A stretch of 64,000 bases of DNA, taken from NCBI GenBank assembly GCA_963989385.1, contig OZ022498.1, forward strand, positions 379,501 through 443,500, given 5' to 3'. Made by a program: the position numbers and the translations under genes. The notes beneath the pieces were generated by a model. That model searched no databases, had not been told where the DNA came from, and was given only the letters and a program-made list of their open reading frames with translations. This stretch comes from Ctena decussata. Its lineage: Eukaryota; Mollusca; Bivalvia; Lucinida; Lucinidae. Each line of letters begins with the position of its first letter. The first letter of the stretch is position 1. Of this stretch, positions 54,801 to 61,019 are shown piece by piece.

Positions 54801-57661
54801 CAAAGCATGCAACAAGCGGGAAGAAATTTCTAAGGAGTGTGAAAATGTTAATTAGACATTCCTTACAAATTAGTACCTACATGTAAGCCAAGTTGATTTA
54901 ATCAGGAGGGAATCTTAAATCTATTTATTAGGCTAAATTTAACATAAAATTATACTAGAAATTATTGTAATTTCTGTATTCAACCTCAAACTCAAGTGGC
55001 GCATATGATGTCACCAGAAAACACTATTTCATTAGAAATCACAAATCAGCCAAAATAAAAATCCGCCAAAAGGTCCATCTATTGAAACCGCCAAATTTTG
55101 CTGCCGCCAAATATAAGTGTTTTACAGTATTCAGAAACTTATAAATTAAAATTTCAATGACACTCACAATACCGAACGGGAAAAAGTAACATTGCAATCT
55201 ATCAAGGATTTTCTGTCATACAAGTGGTCATCGGGCAAAAATAGTGGGGACAGTGTTGTGTAGATACAAAAATTACATGTCCTTCGTGCCATAGAACTAT
55301 CCCAACCTTCAAAAAGGGATTAACTTCTTTTGGTCAGTATATAGCGACACATATTGTATGCTGTGCCCAGAATACGGTAGACCTCTAACACCCACCGTCT
55401 CTTCGGCCATAACACTACAGGAAACCTTTGATTTTTATCATTCTAAATGTAGATAGTTTCGCACGATAAAATCTTTCACCTTCTTATAGTTGTACTAAAG
55501 CTACTATTCAGTTTTTGAAAGAATCAGTTCGGAATATAACTCTAAATATAAAGTTACATCTCAGATCAATACACAAATAAACTCTCATGGTTGCATTTTT
55601 CATGTATAACGGCATACCATTAAATTCAGAACGCATTAGCGATTATTTCCCAAATTATTCTCACTGGCTATTCAAGGGTGCTGAATTTAAGGAGGTCATA
55701 TGATAGAAAGCTTACTAATTTCAGTCTGTCTAGAATGCCCAGGACGTTAAGACATTGCAGGCACCAGATAGCTAGGTTAGCTATATTTCCTTGAGCCACA
55801 GTTGTCATCGAATATCAGCCAAGCTCGTTTACACTCAGCTCTGGACAGTCTAGATTGATAAATGGTTTGCGCAACAAAACAAACTTGACGTCATAACTCG
55901 ACGTCAAACCCACAATCTCGGACACTCCTGGCACTGAGATATCCAAACTTCTAATAAATACCGATAACACAGTAACCCCATTCTTCTGTTAATTTTAAGA
56001 CTACGTGTAATTGTTTACTATCGGGCTGTTCACTCTCGGCAGAAATATCAACCGACATACATGTGCAACTAAAAAATAAACCGGCATTAATAACTCAAAT
56101 AGAAATTCGGTAAACTAGTAAGCTATGTTTTATCAAACAGCAATTACCACGTGTTTGCTTTTCTTGTGTGTGTCTGAACAGGTTTGTCAACACTTGGGCA
56201 AAGACAGTCAACTACAGGAATAGATACGGTGACAGACTCGTCAGGTGAGCTCTGAAAATATTTAGCAATGGCCCCAAATAAGGGCTTTAAGTACGAGAGT
56301 ATTTTCTCAAAGTGTGAAAAAATGTGCTGAAAAAATAAGTTTAAGATTGTGTTTCTTTATTTATTTGGTTTGCGTTTTTGACAGATTAAATTAGTCGGAG
56401 GTGTTTATATTAAAGCTTATCACAAAACAATCATGTGTCTATTCATTTTATACCACTTGTATTTTCCAGACTTATTTTACAAAAACTTTAACCGTATATA
56501 TACTGCTCGCCAAAAGTTTAGCATAATTATTTGTGAAGTAATTGTGGAGAAATAAGTGGGCCTGTTATAAGTAAAAAATGTGTGGTAACTGATCCTATTC
56601 AAAGCAGCAATGTACAATGAAAACACCAACTCACTGGAATTTTGATAACATGCAGCTGTTTGGATACACAACGACAAAAGTTAAGACCACTATAATTTAA
56701 GTACAGTTTTTGACACTTTTCAAAACAATATCCAAAACATCATAAATTTTATTTTTTCACACACCAAACTACCATTGTCTGTAGAGGACATGTTAAATTA
56801 TAATTTGCTACATTGATTTTGGTCCAGTCCTTTCTAAACCAGGTATAAAATAAACTCTTGACAATACTTTTGTCTTAAATCATCAACAATGCATTTTCCT
56901 ATGGGTTCTTATCATTTTTGTGCTACTGAAAACTGTCGGTCTTTGATACTGGAACTTAAATCTTTATGTGTAATTTACTTGTTTTGTGGTCTCCTGTCTG
57001 ACGCGAGACATTTTTTCTAGCACGACATTTCTATATGCAGAAAATAAATGGTAAAAAAACTATTATTTTACATGAAAAATTCAACCTGCCAAAATTCTTC
57101 AGTCTGATAATTTGGGACCAAATGTCATCAGGCAGATGCTTAAGAATTCCATTTTTCGAAATCCATAAAATATATCGTTGTTTAATAGTTTGCAAATTTT
57201 CTGCAGAATTTGTAACAAAGGTACTATAGAGCTGAAATATGCTAAACTTTTGGCGAGGAGTATATATAAGAACATTAAGAACCTTATAAGAAATCGAACT
57301 TTTACGTTCTACTGATAATTCTGGAATATGTTAGTGTTTAAAAATAGTTCTAAGTTTGAAAAATTGCGAGGTTTTAATATTCAAATTGGTTTAACCAATA
57401 TTTTATCAATCAGTTCACGTGTATAATGTATAATCTAAAGTATCAGGATCTGACAGTAAGCTGAAAGCTTATAGTGGTCATCTCCTGAACACCTGTAATA
57501 TACAAATTTGCTCGTTTAATCTGGAAGATTTTTTTTTGTGTCAGGCACATTATGTGAAGATAAGACGGACTGTACAATATACGGGAAGGATTACGCATGC
57601 GGAGGAGAGTTTCTGCAGTGGGCTACAGTGAACTGTCCAAAATACTGTGGCATGTGTTACG
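22167..57661 (+). CDS. Multi-exon secreted LU-LU-(linker-ShK)x5 protein gene (overview)
   Basis: Seventeen exons totalling 1,617 coding bases (539 codons visible) can be chained with AG acceptors, GT donors and compatible phases at every junction. Order: end of a signal peptide; LU domain 1 (three exons); LU domain 2 (three exons); then five pairs of a short Ser/Thr-rich linker exon and a six-cysteine ShK (SXC) exon. LU domains are disulphide-rich three-finger folds, and ShK domains occur in many secreted animal proteins, including enzymes, mucins and peptides. The product is therefore probably extracellular, and the function is unknown. The first coding exon with the ATG, the polyadenylation site and any exons after 57661 were not identified. 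The last ShK exon ends in phase 1, so the gene must continue, beyond or within the retroelement at the right edge. I know of no named gene with this architecture. Confidence 0.75.
22310..22660. repeat. Degenerate GTGATATCAC palindrome copies in intron 1
   Basis: Repeats such as TATGATATCACAAAATCGAA and GTGATATCTAAAAATCGAG continue the theme of the array at 19750-21456, on the other side of the signal-peptide exon. Confidence 0.75.
23604..23680 (+). CDS. Exon: LU domain 1, first part
   Basis: Acceptor TTTTTTTGCAG, donor GTAAAG; starts phase 1, ends phase 0. Encodes LRCMQCSKAPHFTHCEDIA and a little more. The C-x2-C start is typical of LU domains. Confidence 0.8.
23925..24005. repeat. Dispersed hairpin repeat, copy 5
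   Basis: GGGATAGAATTTGCTTCAC, then TTCTTTCAAGAATAGATCCC and TTTGAAGGGCTTCGTTTTA match the family core. It lies in an intron. Confidence 0.55.
24404..24472 (+). CDS. Exon: LU domain 1, middle part
   Basis: Acceptor ATTTTGCAG, donor GTAAGT, phase 0 at both ends, 23 codons. Encodes LCYVEERIVYGQTLVYAGC and KNKN. Same length and phases as the matching LU2 exon at 29911-29979. Confidence 0.8.
24615..24715. repeat. Dispersed hairpin repeat, copy 6
   Basis: GAGCAAATTCTAAGTTTC, then AAAAGTAGACCCCTTTTAGA and AGGCTTTCATCA match the family core. Intronic. Confidence 0.5.
24887..25037 (+). CDS. Exon: LU domain 1, last part
   Basis: Acceptor CATTCTCAG, donor GTAAGT; starts phase 0, ends phase 1. Ends with the LU hallmark HHCCDSEFCN, then a further cysteine. 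Confidence 0.85.
26268..26365 (+). CDS. Exon: LU domain 2, first part
   Basis: Acceptor TTGTTTTGCAG, donor GTAAGT; starts phase 1, ends phase 0. Encodes SRCFNCERISKPELCNKIKN followed by CDSHH, so it repeats the exon plan of LU1. Confidence 0.8.
26440..26800. repeat. GC-richer intronic segment, unclassified
   Basis: Base composition differs sharply from the surrounding AT-rich intron, with a G-rich tract at 26475-26500. Short frames are open on both strands but none resembles a known protein. Possibly a transposon fragment. Confidence 0.35.
27051..27314 (+). repeat. tRNA-derived SINE, family 1
   Basis: Head GGTGCCGTATCGAGTGGTTA has an A-box-like motif. The body shares CGAATCAGGGAA, CCGAAAGGAGAGGGAT and the ending CCCACTGCCCCTA...AGGCTATAGGAAGCCTTTACC with the minus-strand copy at 805-1084. 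Intronic. Confidence 0.75.
27825..27930. repeat. Dispersed hairpin repeat, copy 7
   Basis: TGTTTGCTTCTCTCGACAAC, then GACCTTCCAAAATAGGGTCT and GAAGGGAAGAATCGCTC match copies 1 and 9. Intronic. Confidence 0.5.
28220..29833. mobile_element. Large TIR element with subterminal GTCGTCA repeats
   Basis: Imperfect inverted ends ACGTAAATTCGGGTTAAGTC and ACGTCAATGCACATTAAGTC are followed by GTCAGG. They are flanked by TA on both sides (28218-28219 and 29834-29835). TTAAGTCGTCA or its complement recurs near both ends (about 28235, 28253, 28616, 28633, 29612, 29636 and 29810). No transposase is visible. It also contains an inverted repeat at about 28800-28875 with CACCGGCGAATC arms. Probably a non-autonomous Tc1/mariner-like element within intron 5 of the LU/ShK gene. 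Confidence 0.6.
29911..29979 (+). CDS. Exon: LU domain 2, middle part
   Basis: Acceptor TTGGTCACAG, donor GTAATA, phase 0 at both ends, 23 codons. Encodes ICVLEKYAYGDQTGYRLGC and ERKT. Confidence 0.8.
32014..32137 (+). CDS. Exon: LU domain 2, last part, with basic RRKR motif
   Basis: Acceptor TGTTATTACAG, donor GTAGGC; starts phase 0, ends phase 1. Encodes MCDQLQ then a basic stretch QPRRKRQL and the LU ending ECCSSHLCNGRD. RRKR fits a furin-type cleavage motif; cleavage is unproven. Confidence 0.8.
32168..32390. mobile_element. MITE with long inverted arms (interrupted)
   Basis: The left end TGAGCCGCGACACGAGAAAA is followed by CCAACAAAGTGGCATGTGCG. The right arm (CGCATATGCCACTTTGTTGG) is its inverse but stops at TTTT, where the next element begins. 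The missing end (TTTCGTGTTGCGGCTCAAA) resumes at about 34219, after that element. An inner inverted repeat with AGACTCAGATCAG and CTGATCTGAGTCT makes a strong hairpin. A related fragment is at 54445-54545. Confidence 0.75.
32391..34218 (+). mobile_element. Pearl/HINE-like element, copy B, nested in a MITE
   Basis: Starts TAGCTCACCAGAGCCGAAGG and has a GTCGTCGTCGTCTGTC tract and GTCCGTCAACAC. It ends GGTGAGCTTTGTGGCCCGTG followed by GGCCTCTTG. These ends match copy A at 10866-12855 in the opposite orientation. The core holds about five 310-370-bp units starting near 32499, 32815, 33145, 33470 and 33845, each with GAAGCCAC, GGATTGAAAGTTTGTG and GGCATTTACTGCCAAGCCAT. It has a GT/G tract at 33806-33840. 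The element separates the two parts of a MITE. Confidence 0.75.
34219..34240. mobile_element. Right end of the interrupted MITE
   Basis: TTTCGTGTTGCGGCTCAAA is the inverse of the MITE's left end at 32168, which fixes the nesting order. Confidence 0.65.
34241..35575. other. Intron, nothing recognised
   Basis: AT-rich intronic sequence between the LU2 end and linker 1. I see no repeat with clear structure and no additional exon. Confidence 0.4.
35576..35752 (+). CDS. Exon: Thr/Ser/Pro-rich linker 1
   Basis: Acceptor CACATTTCAG, donor GTCAGT, phase 1 at both ends, 59 codons. A long Thr/Ser/Gln run such as TTATTQNSTQTTQSTTQ suggests a mucin-like O-glycosylated stalk between LU2 and the first ShK domain. 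Confidence 0.8.
36030..36730. repeat. Inverted-repeat segment
   Basis: Bases about 36617-36720 fold with arms CGTTATAAGCCGATTTATCA and TGATAAATCGGGTGATAACG. A related TCCGATAAAG / CTGATAAAAGAATTATCAGC cluster lies at 36045-36110. Possibly one MITE with both ends visible; exact limits are not clear. Confidence 0.4.
36731..37240. other. Intron, nothing recognised
   Basis: AT-rich, no structured feature found. Confidence 0.35.
37245..38315. repeat. Tandem-core interspersed repeat, about 165-bp period
   Basis: Opens with GTCGAGCCCGCTTGCGGTGA and a GTGCGTGCGT/GTCCGTCC tract. About five units follow with TTGTTCTCCTTGATGAGTAG, GGTCCAAGGTCAAGGTCACA and AAATTGAGCTTGTCCGAGCC. It closes with GACAACCTTCTAGTTTG. 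It has the same plan as the other bivalve-type repeats here (GC-rich 5' end, tandem core, short unique 3' end). Confidence 0.75.
39113..39229 (+). CDS. Possible extra exon (uncertain)
   Basis: A strong pyrimidine tract and AG (TTTTTTTTCTTTGTAG) precede 39 open codons (starting GADAGFGLLTSS). A GTGAAG donor would keep phase 1 on both sides. The sequence is not like a linker or ShK exon, and the chain is already complete without it. It may be a cryptic or alternative exon. Confidence 0.25.
39295..39408 (+). CDS. Exon: ShK domain 1
   Basis: Acceptor ATTTTTTTCAG, donor GTAGTA, phase 1 at both ends, 38 codons. Six cysteines with the ShK spacing (C-x5-C...WARENCPVMCNLC). The most diverged of the five: it has YSKETAC where the others have YGKDYxC. 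Confidence 0.85.
39615..40397. repeat. Interspersed repeat with GGGTTGTGCA ends, about 375-bp core units
   Basis: Begins GTGCACAACCCGTGG and ends CCTGCGGGTTGTGCAA, inverted ends. Two core units share CGGTGAAGCCTCGTCAC, GGTGGCTGGAC and ACAAAATTTGAACCATAT. It lies just after the ShK 1 exon. Confidence 0.65.
41480..42360. repeat. Interspersed repeat family with CCGGTTAAGCCCCC motif
   Basis: Two diverged copies, at about 41690-41850 and 42010-42190, share AACCAAAGC, CAAACCGGTT and CCCAGTAATTTCATTGCTGG-like sequence. Related sequence occurs at 50215-50960 (plus) and within 51956-52640 (minus). Confidence 0.55.
43148..43316 (-). repeat. tRNA-derived SINE, family 3
   Basis: On the minus strand it opens GGAGCCGCCGTAGTGTAGTG with an A box, followed by a GGTCGCAGGTTTGATCCTCC B box. 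The body includes AAAGTCCCGTCTCCGTATGA. Intronic. Confidence 0.7.
43669..43713 (+). CDS. Exon: linker 2
   Basis: Acceptor GATGTTTCAG, donor GTATAT, phase 1 at both ends, 15 codons. Encodes LVEKLSTTISSNND. The short Ser/Thr-containing spacer joins ShK 1 and ShK 2 in frame. Confidence 0.65.
43914..44024 (+). CDS. Exon: ShK domain 2
   Basis: Acceptor TCTTTAACAG, donor GTTAGT, phase 1 at both ends, 37 codons. Encodes a six-cysteine ShK core with DCTVYGKDYAC and INCPAYCGLC. Confidence 0.9.
44238..45657. repeat. Interspersed repeat with ACGCCCGTTTT ends, interrupted
   Basis: The left end ACGCCCGTTTTGAAAAACGG is a hairpin, followed by a (CCGT)n tract. Two units near 44310 and 44465 share CGCCATAACT and TTTGGGATATCTT. 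The right end is GAAACGGGCGTTTTATGCGC followed by CTTGCGAAGCCCTTGTTTT. Bases 44783-45533 are a different nested repeat. Confidence 0.6.
44783..45533. repeat. Nested interspersed repeat with CCCCCACTTTG hairpin end
   Basis: Starts CACCCCCACTTTGAAAAAGT/GGGGGTATAC (hairpin) and a (CCGT)n-like tract. Three core units of about 165-180 bp (near 44890, 45060 and 45235) share GATTTCT(T/C)CACAACCAT and CAGGTTGATGA. It ends AGCGGGGGTATAGTCGGATT. Confidence 0.6.
45727..45921 (+). repeat. SINE, family 4
   Basis: Contains TTTCAGTGCCGGGGCGCCTA, GCCCACTGTGCTCGCAGTAG and the ending CTGTCTGAAAGGGCCGTTAA. The same family is at 47786-48042. It follows a T/G homopolymer tract at 45657-45720. Confidence 0.65.
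46311..46349 (+). CDS. Exon: linker 3
   Basis: Acceptor TTTTTGTTACAG, donor GTAAGT, phase 1 at both ends, 13 codons (SSAAVLAASSHI). Small, but the splice sites are good and the position fits the linker-ShK alternation. Confidence 0.6.
47786..48042 (+). repeat. SINE, family 4, inserted in the CR1-like element
   Basis: Begins GGGGTGGTCGGGTGGTGCGA, shares CCAGTGCCGGGGCGACCTAC and TGTCTCAAAGGGCCGTTAAG with the copy at 45727-45921, and ends in a C run then an A run. Confidence 0.7.
48205..48645. repeat. Direct repeat inside the CR1-like region
   Basis: About 75 bases at 48205-48280 (AATAAAAATCTGAAGAGTTC...) recur at 48567-48643, offset about 362 bp. Confidence 0.65.
50215..50960 (+). repeat. Interspersed repeat, same family as 41480-42360 and 51970-52640
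   Basis: AGTTGGTTGGG, GTCTGTTGCTTG, GGGGTTCAACTG, GGGATCTCCA and GAGTCCTC(A/G)TCT occur in the same order in the minus-strand copy at 52590-52400. Confidence 0.6.
51282..51404 (+). CDS. Exon: ShK domain 3
   Basis: Acceptor TTATTTCTTTCAG, donor GTAAAG, phase 1 at both ends, 41 codons. Contains DCSVYGKDYVC and DNCPKFCGLC. Confidence 0.9.
51690..51815. repeat. Dispersed hairpin repeat, copy 8
   Basis: CTAGAAGCAAATTCTTTCCT, AATAAACCCTTTTCTTGAAG and AAACAGGAAGTCAC match the family core. Intronic. Confidence 0.65.
51956..53173. mobile_element. TIR element with GGGCCGTATTTATAAAA ends
   Basis: The left end GGGCCGTATTTATAAAA is inverted at the right end (TTTTATAAATACGGCCC), with CCTG next to GGCCG on both sides, possibly a 4-bp duplication. 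The interior includes a minus-strand copy of the repeat seen at 50215-50960, then at 52978-53155 a long fold-back. No transposase recognised. Confidence 0.55.
52978..53155. repeat. Long fold-back, arms about 85 bp
   Basis: The arms include CTGGAGGAACAGTCT / AGACTGTTCCTCCAG at the tip, then GTTGCTATGCTG / CAGCATAGCAAC near the base, with a loop of only a few bases. It would make a stable cruciform or, if transcribed, a long hairpin RNA. Confidence 0.85.
53429..53506 (+). CDS. Exon: linker 4
   Basis: Acceptor GTCAATGAAG (weak pyrimidine tract), donor GTAAGC, phase 1 at both ends, 26 codons. Ser/Thr-rich: TKSVSSTPKQSTLTSLTRT. Frame and position fit; the exact acceptor could shift. Confidence 0.6.
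53963..54079 (+). CDS. Exon: ShK domain 4
   Basis: Acceptor CTATCCCTAAG, donor GTACGG, phase 1 at both ends, 39 codons. Contains DCSIYGKDYAC and INCPKYCGFC. Very close to domains 3 and 5, suggesting recent module duplication. Confidence 0.9.
54155..54290. repeat. Dispersed hairpin repeat, copy 9
   Basis: AAAGGAAAGAATTTGCTCCT, AGACTAGATCCCTTTTGGAA and GGAAGCAAACAGGAAGTCAC: the best preserved copy of the family. Intronic. Confidence 0.7.
54445..54545. mobile_element. Fragment of the GAGCCGCG MITE
   Basis: GATGAGCCGCGCTACAAGAA then ACTCAGTCTGATCAGAATTG resembles the left arm of the MITE at 32168. It is truncated. Confidence 0.5.
54610..55127. mobile_element. 518-bp MITE, TA target duplication
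   Basis: The inverted ends are CTGTAAAACACTTATATTTG and continue GCGG, flanked by TA (54608-54609 and 55128-55129). The interior is rich in CCGCCAAA/TTTGGCGG motifs. No coding sequence. Tc1/mariner-type by TA duplication (inference). Confidence 0.8.
55140..56180. other. Intron, nothing recognised
   Basis: No gene, SINE or inverted repeat identified in this stretch. Confidence 0.35.
56182..56244 (+). CDS. Exon: linker 5
   Basis: Acceptor TGTCTGAACAG, donor GTGAGC, phase 1 at both ends, 21 codons (LSTLGQRQSTTGIDTVTDSS). Confidence 0.7.
56503..57260. mobile_element. 758-bp MITE, TA target duplication
   Basis: Inverted ends CTGCTCGCCAAAAGTTTAGC and CTCCTCGCCAAAAGTTTAGC are flanked by TATA/TA on both sides. 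The interior is AT-rich with no transposase. The end sequence is typical of Tc1/mariner-derived MITEs. Confidence 0.8.
57545..57661 (+). CDS. Exon: ShK domain 5
   Basis: Acceptor TTTTGTGTCAG, donor GTATGT, phase 1 at both ends, 39 codons. Contains DCTIYGKDYAC and VNCPKYCGMC. Its open phase-1 end shows that the gene continues. Confidence 0.9.
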
Positions 57662-57889
57662 GTATGTATATTTTATACACAGGAGCCCAATTCAGATGAT
57701 GTAACTCTGCAACCCCGACCCCTCCCAATTTCAAATATAAATATGTTTTAGAATTGGAAGGACGGACAGCTAGCAATTATGGCATAATGTAAAACTAAAC
57801 TCATCATTTTGGCCTCTGAATAGAATGGTTAAGGCGTAGATTTTTCCCTAAAAGGCACGCTGAAAAGGATATTTACATGTATTTCTTCA

Positions 57890-58095
57890 AAGGCGCCCCA
57901 ATAGCTCAGTCGGTAGCGAGGTTTACCTATAAACCGTATACTGCCTACATACCTCTGCCGCGTAGGTTCAAAACCTGCGCTGGCAAGTATGAATGGTTGG
58001 CTGTTCCCTTCGGGGTTGCAGTGGTTTCACACAGTATTTCCCAGCCTCTATACAGCTGACAACTACTTCTGGCTTTCTTCCACCACAGAACAGTC
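57890..58095 (+). repeat. tRNA-derived SINE, family 5
   Basis: The head CCCAATAGCTCAGTCGGTAG is a good A box and GTAGGTTCAAAACCTGCGCT is B-box-like. An unusual insertion between them argues against a working tRNA gene. Confidence 0.65.
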
Positions 58096-58112
58096 CTTTG
58101 ATGTAGAGTAAG

Positions 58113-58849
58113 GGGACATGGCTTCGCACAGGGCATGGCTTCGCACACCCCCAGGATTTCTTAGTATGTGTCAGTCATCAGTTGTTGGAACATAATTTTG
58201 TTCTGCAAATATTTCAAGTTTGGTGAATCCAGTTTTTAGATCACTTTCGCGTGCAGGGCATCACGTGCAGTTTGGCGCGAAAATGTTTAAAACATTCAGA
58301 TCAAAGTTGGCAAAGTTTAGCCTTTTTAGAACATGCAATATTATTGACAGCACACTGTCGAAATTTGTCTCCAGAAGTGTTAATGAAATTGGCATTTACT
58401 TTCCTAAGAATAAACAGTGCACAATCATCATAAACTCTGCCGGTTTTATGAACACAAAAGATTATCCATGCTTTAGAGTGTGAATTTTGTCCTTCTCTTT
58501 TATGAGAAAAGTCCACATATTATTTTAGCTGTCATTCTATCTATTCTTAAGTCCACTGTAAGATTATACAGTCGAGATGTTAATGGATTCAACAACAAAC
58601 TATCAGCCACTTATCAACCAGTTCTTTTTTTAAAATCAAATAAAATTCTGAAAATCGCTGATGTTCGTTATTCCATTAATGGAAGAGGCATTAACATTAT
58701 ACTATTACCTCGAAAGCTATAAATAATAATATCATATTAGCTGTTGTTATATGGTTTTCATTAACTGGTCCGAAGGTGTATGACAGAATATTCAAATACA
58801 TCTAGAATGCTTCTATTTCCTGCCAAAAAGGGTGTGCGAAGCCATGTCC
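58113..58849. mobile_element. TIR-bounded element with two small open frames
   Basis: GGACATGGCTTCGCACA at the left (also GCATGGCTTCGCACACCC at 58133-58152) is inverted at the right (GGGTGTGCGAAGCCATGTCC, ending at 58849). Two adjoining plus-strand frames (58220-58483, 87 residues; 58480-58722, 80 residues) fill much of it. I do not recognise either product; the frames overlap by four bases. Confidence 0.45.
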
Positions 58850-58977
58850 TCATATACCCAGAATATCACGTGGGACTACAATACATATCACCGCACGTGC
58901 TACACATGACGTCAGAGTCTTAGACCAAATATTTTCATATTTAATTTCCAGAAAGGGTCGAGGTACATTATAATATG

Positions 58978-59173
58978 AATTATTCGATGTCCTTATAACA
59001 ACGAGGAAGTGAATGAATTAGTCAGCGAAAAGGATCTTTTCAGATTTAATTAGGCCAAATTTCGTTTGTAAACAAATCAAAATTCATTCTGTTCAATATA
59101 TGAGCATTTAAGTAGTATTGACTAAAGCAGAGAATATTCAGTTATACAAATGTATAAGGAGTAAATATTCATA
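58978..59173 (-). repeat. Split direct repeat B2
   Basis: Nearly identical to 59668-59863 at an offset of exactly 690 bp. One visible mismatch: GTCAGCGAAAAGG here, GTCAGCCAAAAGG in the other copy. Confidence 0.9.
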
Positions 59174-59667
59174 CACGCCAACTATAGCAATACAATTACA
59201 ACACAACTAACTTATTCAAATAAATTGACCACCTTGAACATAACAAATTACTGCTATCTATCCACAATTCAAGTTAACATTACTACTACAGAATTTAAAC
59301 ATATGTACAATCTATGAAAATATAAAATTATAAAATAAAGAATAGAATAACTGAAATAAGTGGTGGGAGGGCGGGTTTTTGTTAACACATCCTCTCTTGA
59401 CGGTGGTCACACAAGCTGTGCCGAAATCATGCAATTTTAGCGCAACTCACTCGACTGAATGCATTTGACCAATCAGAGAGTTGTTATCATGGTAATTCTC
59501 ATAACAAAATCATTGACCATAAAAAATAGAAAAGAACAGAATATAGGTAATGAGACATACCGAAGATTATTTCAGATGAACTAAATTAACGTATCGAATA
59601 TAAATTAAGAGATTATATAATTCCTTTCTCATAATTAATCATTTTAATAGCTTTATTAAAATTTGTC
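59174..59667 (-). repeat. Putative A2 block between B1 and B2
   Basis: 494 bp between the two B copies. If the element is Ngaro-like, a matching A1 copy should occur at the element's 5' end beyond the window. Confidence 0.5.
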
Positions 59668-59863
59668 AATTATTCGATGTCCTTATAACAACGAGGAAGT
59701 GAATGAATTAGTCAGCCAAAAGGATCTTTTCAGATTTAATTAGGCCAAATTTCGTTTGTAAACAAATCAAAATTCATTCTGTTCAATATATGAGCATTTA
59801 AGTAGTATTGACTAAAGCAGAGAATATTCAGTTATACAAATGTATAAGGAGTAAATATTCATA
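59668..59863 (-). repeat. Split direct repeat B1
   Basis: Partner of 58978-59173. Adjoins the element's AT-rich 3' untranslated part (59864-60419), in which no gene is seen. Confidence 0.9.
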
Positions 59864-60419
59864 AACCGCCAATCCGAAGGCCAAAAAACAATAAATAAAT
59901 AAACAAATAATAAAACAAATAAATATATGAATAAAATAAGCATTAGAAATAAATAATAACTATTATAAAAAATAACAAATAGAAATTAACATATAATAGA
60001 ATAACATTGAAAGCAAAGCAATGGAAGTGAAATCGCTCTGATCTACATGCAAATATAATTATAAGATCCTTACTAAATCAAGCAGAGCATTCACAACAGC
60101 AGCAGTAATTACATACTAACAAAGAATGACAACATTCAACAAAATTCAAATTAAAATCATGGCCAGTCATCATATAGATATAATATGCACAGAAACACCC
60201 ATGATCATGGATATCTCTGACCATAAATACTAAATCCTAGAAATGAAAAGGTATGAAGTATAAGGTGAATGACCACAATAGTGATTAGAAATCAATAAGT
60301 AGTAAATTCTACTCACAGTCTCTTCAACTTTTACCTCAGAATTCTTATAAAGTTATCTCATCTCTGAAATATACATATATACATACAGAACACGAAGGCT
60401 AGAAATAAACGTTCGTCAC

Positions 60420-60980
60420 CTAATCTATAGTGGAAATCACTCTGAGAAAGAAATATCTTAGCCGTCTTTTACCTTCAGTATTAAGATGAAGACCCAGATC
60501 ATTTTTGGCGAATAAGTATCTTCTATATGTCCCAAATTTTGAGACAGCCTTCCAGGATTCAACAAAATGAAAACCTAGATCTGAACTCAAATGTATGCGT
60601 AAAGAATTGTTAACTTTTTTGATCATTTCATCTGTTTCCAAGTGATCACATGGTCTGGGAAGTATAGAAGATACTATAATTCGAATCCAAGATTTTATCT
60701 TCTTGATTCTACCAATTAGATTGCCATCATCAGATAATATTGACTCATAAGAGTTTCTATTTGCAATGTTATTAGTACCAACATGTACAATGATATAATC
60801 AAATTTAATTAAATTTACGTGTCCTTTGTCAATGTGTTGAGTTAGTGTAGAAATAGTGGCACCAGGAAATGATTTAATAACAACACCATCTATAGAAGGC
60901 AAATCTTTGACAATGGAATCTCCCAGAATTATTACTCGTCTATTTTCTGTAAACAACATAAAAAGGGAAGCAATAAACAT
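60420..60980 (-). CDS. SGNH/GDSL-type hydrolase of the retroelement
   Basis: 186 residues. Block I GDS at residues 20-22 (IILGDSIVKDL, catalytic Ser22), a glycine in SFPGAT at 40, block III GTNN at 68-71, and the block V Asp/His pair in NDLGLHLN (Asp161, His165). This is an SGNH hydrolase fold, which acts on ester substrates; its role in retroelements is unknown. The frame is intact. A good acceptor (TGTTGTTTACAG) lies just inside the start, so translation may begin in an upstream exon and join at ENRRVIIL. It lies about 600 bp downstream of the recombinase on the same strand. Confidence 0.8.
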   Translation of the reverse strand: MFIASLFMLFTENRRVIILGDSIVKDLPSIDGVVIKSFPGATISTLTQHIDKGHVNLIKFDYIIVHVGTNNIANRNSYESILSDDGNLIGRIKKIKSWIRIIVSSILPRPCDHLETDEMIKKVNNSLRIHLSSDLGFHFVESWKAVSKFGTYRRYLFAKNDLGLHLNTEGKRRLRYFFLRVISTID

Positions 60981-61019
60981 AAAGTTAAATGTTATAAATA
61001 GTACATTCTAAAAATTAAT

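Noticed and set aside
39295..57661. Cluster of separate venom-type ShK peptide genes
   Set aside because: None of the ShK exons has its own signal peptide or start; all are phase 1-1 internal exons of one larger gene, so a toxin role is not supported.
57890..57990. Functional tRNA gene on the plus strand
   Set aside because: The A and B boxes are present but the spacing and stem pairing are poor and a SINE-like body follows.
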